A stretch of DNA of 64,000 nucleotides from Bagarius yarrelli (Eukaryota > Chordata > Actinopteri > Siluriformes > Sisoridae), in contig VCAZ01000190.1 of NCBI GenBank assembly GCA_005784505.1, positions 93,501 to 157,500 on the forward strand. The letters run 5' to 3'. The notes below the pieces were generated by a model. It was not told where the DNA came from. It made no database searches and saw nothing but the letters and a program-made list of their open reading frames with translations. Position 1 is the first letter of the stretch. Each line of letters starts with the position of its first letter. Position numbers and translations under genes: made by a program. Below are positions 32,524 to 42,784 of the stretch, piece after piece.

Positions 32524-33442
32524 ACACACAGATAAAGATGTCTGGAATCTTGAGGAAAACGGATCCTTTCATCACTTCGGAATCTTCATGCTACAATGGT
32601 CCCGATGGCTTAAGCCCCAGTTAATTGACCCACACGACCGGCTTTGTCGTTACACATTCATTTTTAATAAAGTTTTTTTTTTAACTCTGTCTCAGTTTAT
32701 TTAAATTTTTGTTCTGTCTGGCTATAATTAGTGTTATTTAAATCTGGGTTAATCGGACTGGTGGTCCTGGAGGCTTGGCGTCCTGCAGCGTTAAACCCCA
32801 ACATGATCTCTCTGTCACACTCACACACACACACACACCTGAATGAGCTGATTACAGTGCTGCTGGGTAGACCTGACTCTTACTGACAGGTTAAAGTTAA
32901 ACTCTGCAGGACCACCGGAGTCTGATGACCCCCAATTAAGACTATAAATCAGAATCAAGACTTTTAAGACTGTTCATCCAATTAGATACATATTTAATCA
33001 ACCAAATTTACTAAAAACTGTTATTCGGCCGGTTCTGTTTAAAACTGTTTCCTAAATTTTATGATTTTAATTTCCTAAATCTGTTCGTGATAATTAATTC
33101 GGTTTCAGTCCCGCGTCCCAGACTGATGCCCTTACTCATTTTAGTGCACTGCTTAGCGTGCACGCGCTATTATGTCGTGCACTACGTAGTGCGCTTGGGT
33201 GTAAAGGGGACATGGGTTTAAGTCGCGCCCAGGAGACTTCCGGCTCCCGGTCGATACAGAGTCGATTCTCTGTGTGGTTTTTTTTTCTGTGTGAGTGATG
33301 CTCAGTGAGCGCGAGCCGTCGGTATTTCTGTAACTTTCTTTTATTTTTATTTTCTTTCTCTGGATAATAACCACATTATTTACTTAAAATTATTTGTTTT
33401 ACTTAAAATTATTTTTTAATTCCCTTGGAACATTCTGTTTAA

Positions 33443-33456
33443 ATGAATCTTGTAAG
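33443..33456 (+). CDS. mmd2: Weak candidate for the first coding exon end of mmd2
   Basis: ATGAATCTTGTAAG/GTAAGA gives MNLV plus a phase-2 end that would join in frame to the A TTT ATG AAC acceptor at 35285. The donor is strong and CpG-containing sequence lies just upstream. However, it does not resemble the mammalian MMD2 N-terminus as I recall it, so this may be chance. Confidence 0.15.
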
Positions 33457-33649
33457 GTAAGAGCTATAGCGCGACTCGCGCGCGGTGACGTTTGGATGAA
33501 TAGATTTGAACATTCTGTCCGGTTGCGACAGGTTTGCAAAAATAATTTAAAGAAGTTGAGATACACGGGATGTGTGATATCATCATTTAAAGAAAAACTC
33601 CGATAATCAGTAGCTACATTCCGAACCTACAGCTGGTTGGGGTTCTTGA

Positions 33650-34760
33650 TCGCTGAACACATCTGGATTACATAACTCGTCTCAATAATATCGTCCAGAA
33701 TTGTTTAATTGAGATGCTTTTGTGTCGGTTTATCTGTACACTGAAATCATTTCATCTACTTAAATCTGCAGCTGTACACATCTGGATTTATTTTCTACCA
33801 AAATAATGGTTTTATCTTAACACCTGGATTAGATTTCATCCAGCAATGAATTTCTTAATCAGTGTATATCTATAGATGATCTGTTTCGTTTACACATCTG
33901 GATTGATTTATTTACATTTCTGCTCATCCAGAAGACTTTATTCACCGGATCTGTTTGTCTGGTGGTTTTTTTTAACACATCTGGATTGTTTTTAACAGTA
34001 CACAGCTTAATCTATCCATCTTTTGTACCTTTATACCACCTGGATGGAAGGCATGAACCCCGGTGTTTGTGATGAAGGAGTTTGGAGTCGCAGCAGTAGG
34101 AACAGTTTTGCTCTGCTAGGTCGTGGATTCAGGCTGCTGTCTCAGGGCACTAAGAATAGAAATGAGAGCATGTGCAGGAAGTCGGAACTGAGTGCTTTGT
34201 GGGCTTCCTGCTTACAATTTCACACAAACGTCTGACTGTTCCACTGAACCAGAACATCACATGCTCGAGCTAACGGATCATCAGACGACTTCTGGATCCC
34301 GAGAATCTCAAATGACAAAAGGAAGGAAACAAAGTTAAAGTGTAACGTGATGCTCCAGAAACTAGTTGGAGATAAACTTGAAGTGGGCGTGGCCTAACAG
34401 GGCCGTAAGGAAGTTACTTCCTGGGTTTTTTTTTTTTAAAGTTGAGTTGTTGTCTGTCTTGGTAAAAAAAATAAATAAATAAATAAACAGCACGGCTTAT
34501 CTTGTTCCTGAGAAAGCGCTGATGACTTTTTCATAATGAAGAGCTTTTAGTGTAAAGCTTCATGGTGGACTGTTACACCACGTTAAAAGTGGAGACTCGT
34601 TTCCATGTCGTATTACAAACATCTGGACTGATTCATACACACATGCAGTATATAGACCAGATGACAGAATTAGGCCACCTTATATTCACCTGTTTATCTT
34701 TACACATCTGGATGAAATAATTCTTTCCATCCTTTCTGACCTGCTTAGACATCTGGATGT
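33650..34760 (+). repeat. Degenerate repeat array with CACATCTGGAT
   Basis: CACATCTGGAT or close variants start at 33658, 33777, 33893, 33976 and 34703; looser forms are at 33819, 34036, 34617 and 34749. Several are preceded by TTTATCTTTA or similar. Spacing is often 40-120 bp. It looks like an old minisatellite. Confidence 0.55.
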
Positions 34761-34963
34761 GAATCTAAACCTCTTTACTCATATTATTCACATCTTGTCA
34801 TGGTCTTGTGTGTAAACACACACATACACACACACTACAGAAAAGGATTCCTATCACACTTGCTCCCGCTGCCTGGGTGTCTGCAAATCCGGCGTTTCCA
34901 CGGTGACGCTGACATCATGTCCAGGCTGAAATCCTCAGTCATCCTTCTCCATGGTTACCATCA

Positions 34964-34976
34964 GTTGCCAAGCAAC
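34964..34976. promoter_or_regulatory. RFX X-box
   Basis: GTTGCCAAGCAAC is a near-perfect inverted repeat matching the X-box (GTNRCC, 0-3 bases, RGYAAC). CCATGGTTACC lies just before it. It is about 310 bp upstream of the first recognised mmd2 coding exon. Confidence 0.4.
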
Positions 34977-35284
34977 TGTGAGGCCCGGCAGCAAGCAGAA
35001 CCAGCGGCAGCTTCACTTGACGAGCGATCAGTCATGTGACCGGCTGAGTCACACGCCACACAAACACACATACTATAGTAGGTTAGATCAGCGATGTGAG
35101 CAACAATTGTTATAGCCGCTATAATAAAAGGCGGAACAGGAAGTAACTTGTTTTTATAGCAATAAATGTTTGTTAGAAGAAGAAACTAAACTCATGCTGT
35201 CAAATGTTTGCCTCTAAGGCCACGCCCCCAGGGGTGTGACTATCCTATTGCTCTAAACTTATCGTTCTTCTTTTTTTATTTCAG

Positions 35285-36380
35285 ATTTATGAACAGCCGA
35301 GCTCCAGCGAATAAGAGGTATCAGCCTACCGAGTATGAGCATGCAGCTAACTGCGCTACACACGCGGTGAGCTACCGAACGCGCTCCTAATCTGATACAG
35401 CACAACTTTTTTTTTTTATTTGGTGAATATGACATTTACATTTACGACATTTTGCAAAAACCTTTATTCAGAGCGACGTTTTTTTCATCCCACCGAACAG
35501 TTGAGGGGCCTTGCTCAGGGGCCCAACAGTGGTAGACCTAAACCCATGTTCTTCTGATCAACAGTCCAACACCTTAACCACTCTGCTCCCACTTTCCAGA
35601 CAGAAAGAAGAGACAGACATATGAACATGGGCTGGATTATAAAAAGACTTAAATGTAGATGAAATTATGACCCTGAGGTCGCCCTCTAGTGGAACAACAG
35701 AGAACCTTTTTCTTCTAAACTCGGCCCACATGAGGATTTTTAGGTTCATTAGTTGGACTGTTTTAAGATTGGCTGTGTGTTTGATGTAAGTCTGATGAAT
35801 GTGTTTAAAACGTTGGTGTGTGTTTCCAGCTCTGGATTATTCCCAGTGTGGTGGGCGGACTTTTGCTGTACTTCCTGTCGGATGACTCCTGGGAGGAGAT
35901 CTCTGCGTGGCTCTATGGCGCTGGCTTGTCGAGTCTTTTTATCATTTCAACTGCCTTCCACACCATCACCTGGAAGAAGAGCCATATGCGGTACACACAC
36001 ACACACACACACACAAAAATTCTGTCTCTTTCTCTGTCTGTCTCTTTCTCTGTCTGTCTTTCTTTGTCTGTCCCTTTTCTCTGTCTGTCTCTTTCTCTGT
36101 CTGTCTCCTTCTCTATCTGTCTTTCTTTGTCTGTCCCTTTCTCTGTCTGTCCCTTTCTCTGTCTGTTTTCTCTCCTTCTGTCTCTTACTTTTTTGTCTGT
36201 TCCTTTCTTTCCCCTTTGTGTGTCCCTCTCCTTTTGTCTGTCTCTCTCCCTCTTTCTGACTGTCTGTCTGTCTCTCTGTGTCACCTCTTTATTGCAGAAC
36301 AAAATTTTGCAAATGAAATAATGAAAATATGGCATATTATTTCTCTTTTGCTTACTTGTCTTTCTCTCTGTTTTTTCTAT

Positions 36381-36465
<85 letters not shown>

Positions 36466-36741
36466 AGCTCAGTGGAACAGTGTTTTCACATGTGTGACAG
36501 GATGGTGATTTACTTCTTTATTGCAGCGTCATACACACCCTGGTACGAACATTCTTTCTAAAACACTGCTTCTAAAAAATTTAGGTTTGATTGTGTAAAC
36601 CACTATGTGTGTGTGTGTGTGTGTGTGTGTGCTTCTCAGGCTGACTTTACGGGAACTTGGTCCGTGGGCTGCTCACATGCGCTGGGTTGTCTGGGTTATG
36701 GCCTCTGGAGGAACTGCATACGTCTTCTTTTTTCACGAGAG

Positions 36742-36778
<37 letters not shown>

Positions 36779-38192
36779 TGTGTGTTAGAGAGACAGACAG
36801 AAAGAGAGAGAATGTTCTTGTTTAATTATTATGTACAAGCTGTGATGTTTAACTTTACACATTACAACATTAGTTGGTGTTGTGAGTGTTAGGGATTGGT
36901 TGATACAGTAATATTTATTTAACATTTGAGGGTTTAAAGATGGTGGGAACTTTACAGAGCTCTGCACACTTAGAGACTGGGGTGTGTTTAAGAGCTGCAT
37001 TAACCCTATAAATAATCGTACAGTACATTACATTTACATTAGAGCTCGGGAAGCTTTCAGCCAACTGGCAGACGGAGTGCAGTGTAAGGATCAGTGTTAA
37101 GATTATTGTGAGTATCAGAGTGAGGTGCGTCAAGAGTATTAGTGTGAGGTGCAGTGCATGGATCTGTGTGACGATCAGTGTGAGCTGCAGTGTGAGGTGC
37201 GGTGTGGGGATCATTGCCAGGATCAGAGTTTGGTGTGGTGCGAGTATCTCTGTCAGGTGCAGTGTGGGGATAGGTAAGATGTGCAGTGTGAAGATTAGTG
37301 CAATGTGTAGTGTGAGGTGCAGTGTAAAGATCAGTGTGCGGTGTGAGGATCGATATAAGAATCAGTGTGAGGTGCAGTGTGAGGATCGTGGGGAAGTGGT
37401 GGCTCATGGTTAAGGTGTTGGCCTAACAACCCGAAGATTGTGGGTTCAATTCCCAGTTCCACCAAGCCACCACTGTTGGGCCCCTGAGCAAGGCCCTTAA
37501 CCCCAATTGCTCAGTGTATAAATGAGATAAAGGTACGTCGCTCTGGATAAAATGCTGTAAATGTAAATGATCAGTGTAAGGTGCAATGTGAGGATCAATG
37601 TTAGATTCGGAATAAGGAGCAGTGTAAGGTGCAGTTTGAGGTGCAGTGTGAGTTGAAGTGTGAGGATCAGTAAGAGGATTAGCGGGAGGTGCAATGTGAG
37701 GATAATTGTAAGGTGCATTGTGAGGATTAGTGTAAGGTGCAGTGTGAGGTGCGGTTTAGGTGCGGTGTGAGGTGCATTGCGATGTGCTGTTTTAGTTGTG
37801 GCTGAAAGTCAGGTTATTGTGTTGTTTTCTCACATTGTGTTGCAGGTATAAAATGGTGGAGTTGATCTGCTACACGGTGATGGGACTTTTTCCGGCAGTC
37901 GTCATTCTGTCTATGGTGAGAACGAATCCGGTCTCAAAATAATCGATAATAGTTTTACAGAAGAACTTTTATTGTCTCCATCTCCGTCTCTCTGTTTCTT
38001 TGTTTCTCTTTCTTTCTCTGTTTGCTTCTCTGACTGTCTGTCCTCTCTGTATATTATACTTTCTGTCTCTCTCTCGCATACTCTTTGTGTGCCTCTGTCT
38101 GTCTGTCTGTCTGTCTATTCTTCCTGCCTGTCTGTCTATCCTAATTGCTGTCTGTCTCAATCTTTGTCTGTCCCTCGGGGTTAGGGTTAGGT

Positions 38193-38223
<31 letters not shown>

Positions 38224-38508
38224 GACTTTGGTTGTTTTTCTGTTTCTGACTGTCTCTTTCTCTCCCTCTCTCTCTCCCTCTCTCGCTCTCTCGCTCTCTC
38301 TCTCAGGCGGACAGGTCGGGTGTGTGCGAGCTGTTGGTTGGCGGTGGGTGTTACGTGTTGGGGATGGTGTTCTTTAAAAGTGATGGAGTGGTGCCCTTTG
38401 CTCATGCCATATGGCACCTGTTTGTTGCCATGGGGGCGGGCATCCATTACTACGCCATCTGGAAGTACTTGTACACACCTGGCAATCAACAGACCAGCAC
38501 CGCTCGGT

Positions 38509-38510
<2 letters not shown>
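35285..38510 (+). CDS. mmd2: MMD2 / PAQR10, seven-helix PAQR family protein (first exon not found)
   Basis: MMD2 is a Golgi-associated PAQR protein linked to Ras signalling. Exons are 35285-35366, 35830-35990, 36468-36542, 36640-36741, 37846-37915 and 38307-38510 (TGA 38508-38510); phases all agree and encode about 230 residues. Human MMD2 is about 246, so only about 16 N-terminal residues are missing. RYQPTEYEHAANCATHALWI matches MMD2 better than MMD. PAQR metal-site landmarks are present: STAFHT (Ser-x3-His), the CDRM aspartate and PFAHAIWHLFV (His-x3-His). Hydrophobic helices follow in the usual order. Introns carry (CA)n, (CT)n and (TG)n tracts flush against splice sites, and a SINE in a minisatellite. 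It is immediately upstream of radil, as in mammals. Confidence 0.92.
35432..35597 (-). mobile_element. tRNA-derived SINE, family A (reverse)
   Basis: Begins CATTTACATTTACGACATTT TGCA, includes TTATTCAGAGCGACG and ends CCAACACCTTAACCACTCTG C. It is in the first recognised mmd2 intron. Confidence 0.8.
35999..36465 (+). repeat. CA tract, CTGT-rich pyrimidine tract and long CT array
   Basis: (CA)n just after the donor at 35991, then TCTGTCTGTC-type repeats to about 36290, then about 80 bp of (CT)n at 36386-36465 running into the acceptor TTCAG (36467). Long pseudo-ORFs here are repeat artefacts. Confidence 0.95.
37080..37387 (+). repeat. Degenerate GTGAGGTGCAGT minisatellite, left part
   Basis: Units of about 12-28 bp, built from GTGTGAGGTGCAGTGTGAGG and GATCAGTGT. 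The array is split by a SINE at 37388-37569 and resumes to about 37785. Confidence 0.85.
37388..37569 (+). mobile_element. tRNA-derived SINE, family A, inserted in a minisatellite
   Basis: Head GTGGGGAAGTGGTGGCTCAT GGTTAAGGTGTTGG, B-box GGGTTCAATTCCCAG, tail TCGCTCTGGATAAAATGCTG TAAATGTAAATG. It is flanked on both sides by the same GATC-AGTGTGAGG repeat. Confidence 0.88.
37570..37785 (+). repeat. Degenerate GTGAGGTGCAGT minisatellite, right part
   Basis: Resumes with ATCAGTGTAAGGTGCAATGT immediately after the SINE. Same family as 37080-37387. Confidence 0.85.
38170..38306 (+). repeat. TG and CT microsatellites before the last mmd2 exon
   Basis: (TG)n at 38190-38220 and a CT-rich run at 38250-38304 that ends in the splice acceptor TCTCTCTCAG. 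Confidence 0.92.
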
Positions 38511-38545
<35 letters not shown>

Positions 38546-41054
38546 GGTCACCTAAGTGAATGAGGGTAAATACATGCAAGAACATGTGCAATTTTTATTT
38601 TAGTGTTACAAATTGGTTTACACGCCACTGATTGGAAGCTGAACTACACGTGTCGTCCTTATTAGTTAATCAGGGACTAAAATCGGATCCGTGGTGTTTA
38701 TAATGAACAGATTTTTATCCTTTTAAACACCTCCGCAACTTTAAAAAAGGACAACATTTTTATTGTTTTTTGATCGCTAGAGTTCCATGAAACCTAGTGG
38801 TCAAAAATGGTACTGCAACCAGAGTTACTAGAAACGAGGCAGGAATCATTTAGTTTCTCTTTTTTCTTGTTTTCTTTTGAGTTTAAACTGATACTTGACT
38901 TTTACATTCCTTTAGATCTGTGAAAAATATGACATTAAATACGCTATACAGAAATCCATATAGAGAATCTGTAAAGAGTTAAAAGTCCAATAATGACAAC
39001 CGATACTTGAAAGATGTTTTCACTCTTCCTGCCACTGCCAAAAGGAGTAAAAGCGAGGGATTATCTCTTGTCATTCAGTTTACAACGGTTACTATAGTTG
39101 TGTTTTATTGAATCGCTCGTCCGGGTACTTTCTTATTCACCGTTCAGTATTTGTGTAAAATACCAAAAGTGCTTCAAGCTTCAGTCGTTTAAGTTAAACT
39201 CAAAGTCTTCGTTTTGCGTCTTTTTTTTTTTTTTTCATTTTTATCCCATTTAGCTGTTAGCGTTAATTTAAAAAAATCAGTGTTATTTACTTATCTGACT
39301 CTCAACATGGTTCCTCAGGACCACCGATAATTAGAAAGATGTGCTGGACCACATGAACTGGTCCAAAGTTTTGATTTCTGAAGCGTCCGTGAATAATTCT
39401 CAGGGTTAAGGCGATGTTCGGTGCCATCACCATCTCTCCAAAACATTCCACCGAAAAGCTAAGCGATAAACTATATTTGTTTTAATGGAAAAGATTGAAT
39501 GAAAGATTGTTATTATTATCATCTGTATTATTTTCAGTGACTCTATAATGAATGTATTATCCGCAATGTGGAGACTATTACAGTGTCACAGCTTTAATGC
39601 ATAAAACCTAACTGAAATCAACAGTATGAAGATTGTTCATGTTTAATTTTGGTAAAAAAAACTAAATTATGGTCTGATTAATGTTTAAGGATACACACAA
39701 AAATCTTTCCCGTCAGTGTGAGGTAGCATAGATCAGTTCGGTGCGTTATGGAATAATTTTTATTTATAAAAAAAAATTTATCTTGAACAGACAATTCACT
39801 GTTCAGCTTAAAGCAAACAGAGGGGGGGGGGCAGAGAAACAGAGAGAAAGAAGGAGAAAGAGAAGAGAGAAAGACAGAGAGACAGACAGACGAAGTGAGA
39901 GAGACAGAGAGAGGGACGGACAGAGAGACTTTTGACTTTTTATACAACTTTATTTACAAAAGTCACATATCATAAAACAGAGAGAGAGAGAGAGAGATAA
40001 AGAGAGAGACAGAAAGAGACTTTAACTTTTACATTCCTTTATTTAACCAAATTACTTTATACATAAAATCTTTGTGACTCAATAAATAAGCGAAATAAAA
40101 TAATTACTAAAACATAATTTTATTTCAGTAAATAAGGTTAAAAACAGTGAGAGAGACAGAAAGAGAGGGATAGATAGAGCGAGAGAGAGAGCAATAGAGA
40201 GAGAGAGAGAGAGAGAGAGAAAATAGTCAAAAAAATAAAGAAAAATAAATAAAAATAAAAAAATTAAGTTGAAAGCTCTTATGACCGTCGTTGTCTTTAT
40301 CAGAGGGTTCGAACTCTTCTGATGCAGGAAAGCAAATGCAAGCACCACATGAGCAAAATCTATTTTAGATTAAGGATCTCCAACGTTTTACAGGTTAGTG
40401 GATCTCCCCGTGCTGTAATATCAGGGAAGAATCATTCGATTACCAGACTGCACCAGCCGAATAAAACATTAGGTATCATATCTCTGCAAGTTTTTCTCTT
40501 TTCTGAGAAATGCGGCTTTGGTAATAAGAAGCTTATAAAAGCTTGTTTTTTTTTTACTTTCTTTAATTGTAGAATCTTTGAGCTGAAAAATTTAATATGA
40601 AGGTGAAATGATCCTAAAGTTCAAACCAAGATGCTGAACCTGAACTGAGCAGTGTTATAGTCAGTATTTAAAACATTAATAAGTGTATTCATTTCTAAAT
40701 CACCAATCAGAGGTTAAATGTACGCCGGAAGTTTTAACACTTTATATAATATGAATGTTTTTCTTTCCTCTTACTTGTCCTAAAATAACATATATGGCGG
40801 CAGCTCTGAATCCTGCTATAAACCCAAATTATATTCAGATGCAACAGTTAGTAAAGTTTAAAGTGTCTGTGTGACTGTACGAACCACGTTTACACCGTTT
40901 AGCCACCGACTCTGGAGCTACTGCCTGGATTCTTATGGGGGAAAATATACAGTAAAAATATAAATATCTCAAATACAACAGTTCTGACCTCTTTTATTTA
41001 TTTATTTATTTATTTATGCGCGTTCTGACCTCAGTCTGCAAGTAATTCGTGGAG
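38511..41054. other. mmd2 3' UTR and intergenic DNA
   Basis: A (CA)n tract follows the stop. The remainder is AT-rich, with a GA-rich purine block at 39826-40225. I could not fix the polyadenylation site, and no other gene was recognised. Confidence 0.55.
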
Positions 41055-41335
41055 GGGCAGCATGGTGGCTTAGTGTTTGTGTGGGTTTATTCCGGGTTCT
41101 CTGGTTTCCTCCCACATCCAGAAGCATGTATTCTAGATTGATTGGTGATTCTAAATTACCCACAGGAGTAAGTGTGAGTGTGTGTGTGTGTGGCCCTGTG
41201 ATTGACTGGTGACCTGTCCAGGGTGTCCCCCTCCTGTCTTTTCCCCTTTCAGAGACGGCTAGGATAGACTCCAGCAGATCCCTGTGACCCCGAATTAGGG
41301 AATAAGCGGCTATAGAAGATAAATGAATGAATTAA
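41055..41335 (+). mobile_element. SINE family C (V-SINE-like), second copy
   Basis: GGGGCAGCATGGTGGCTTAG, then TCCGGGTTCTCTGGTTTCCT, GTGACCTGTCCAGGGTGTCC and GAATAAGCGGCTATAGAAGA. It lacks the B-box part found at 5089, so it has an internal deletion. Confidence 0.75.
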
Positions 41336-42470
41336 TTTAATTATTCATTTACTTAATTAATTTATTTATTTGTTTAATTGCGAAACCAGGAAAAAACAGA
41401 TACTGGAGAAAAAATCTAACAAATGAACAATGACTAAGAAAAGAAATGTATTTATTTAATTGTAAAATGTTTTATAGAGTAAAGAGTATTTGACTTGGAG
41501 GTTTGGCTTTATTAAGACTTAATCGATCCTGTATTTATTTCAATATATTTATTATTTCTGTTTAAATATCAGAAACGATTGGTACTGGAATATATGTTTT
41601 TATTTATTTATTTATTTATTTATTGTTAAATAATGTTTTTATTTTTTGTGCCTCTCTTATTTTTTTGTACTTTATTATGTAATTATATTCAAACTTTTCT
41701 CGGTTATATGTACAAACAAAATATCTTAAACTGATAAATACATTACAGCTCTCACTGCCGTGTGCATTAAAACATTTTATTAATATTTTATAATAAAATT
41801 GGGTTTATTGCAAATTCAGGTAATTTATTAAAATAAACTCTTAAACATGCCTTACGACTGTCCGAGAATATTAAACTCCATCCTAATTCAATGGAAAAAA
41901 GCTGAGCGGTGTTGAGCCGGGTTTAATCGGTGGGGTTGATTAAACTCGGTGAAGCTCATTGTAAATATCATTTGTGCCTTTTTCCACTTTTTCAGCATTG
42001 TTTTTTTTTTTTTTTTTTTGCTTTAAAGCTTTTGGAAGTCTTTCCTTCATCATAACATAAACATCATAACCGCTATCGGTGTCCCATTAGGATGCGATTT
42101 GTGATTGGTTTTTTTTGTTTTGTTTTTTGCTGCATATGTATCTGTGTAAGTGCATTTTATACATCCTGTAATTAAACTAAAGGATTTCATTAAGAAAAGA
42201 AATCCCGCCTTGTGTCTTTATTTCCGGTTCCTGTCACTGAATACTTTAATAGAACAGTGTTTTATTGCACGTCGTCCAAAGACATCACATCAAACAATGA
42301 CACATTATGATTTTTATCCGGTTCTTGCTACATTTATAATTATTATGATTATAATATTGCGATGTAATTTTGACTTGTAGTTCTTTAACTGTACAGCAGG
42401 GGACACTAACTATCTAAAAGTCAATATCTGAGTGTGTAATGTGAGGTGTAAGTGTATGATGTGTGTGTAA
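41336..42470. other. AT-rich intergenic stretch
   Basis: Runs of ATTT tetranucleotides and a poly-T stretch near 42000. No gene seen. Confidence 0.55.
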
Positions 42471-42495
42471 TTATTGGGTGTGGTAATGGTGTTTT

Positions 42496-42530
<35 letters not shown>

Positions 42531-42784
42531 TCAGAGTTTATGCAGGTCGTCTTATTGGTTGATGTATTTAGCAGCGAGTGTTGCCCTCATACGCTCCGAT
42601 TCATACTCTATGTTCAGGGTCCTATTTATACTCTCTGTTCAGGGTCCGATTCATACTCTTTAAAGTCTGATAACAGTGAAGTCTGGACGAGGTTTGGATC
42701 TGATTCTCCCAGTGTTCCAAATTCACACACTCTTTTCATCTCTTCAGTAATTTGGGGAATTCTGATTAGACTTTGTTGAGAAGT

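Larger units (their letters stand above)
31072..32690 (+). ncRNA. snoRNA host gene (SNHG19-like), spliced non-coding transcript
   Basis: A promoter with CCGGAA (31059-31064, ETS type) is followed by TTTCTCCTCCTTTTT at about 31070-31083, a 5'TOP-like pyrimidine start. Putative exons are 31073-31153, 31530-31663, 31877-31991, 32181-32255 and 32532 to about 32690, each bounded by GT-AG sites, with AATAAA at 32666-32671. No conserved ORF spans them. C/D snoRNAs lie in the second and fourth introns. In human, SNORD60 lies in SNHG19 close to CASKIN1 on 16p13.3 (from memory), so position supports the identity. The exons share a TGATTGG motif. Exon borders are by eye. Confidence 0.6.

Noticed and set aside
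34505..34630. GCTGATGACTTTTTCATAATG as another SNORD60-like copy
   Set aside because: The C box matches but the TCTGACACC core is absent and the next CTGA is over 100 bases away.
35753..36497. Overlapping frames up to 196 codons rich in Ser, Leu, Cys and Val
   Set aside because: Only the 35830-35990 part is a true mmd2 exon; the rest is CTGT/CT repeat.
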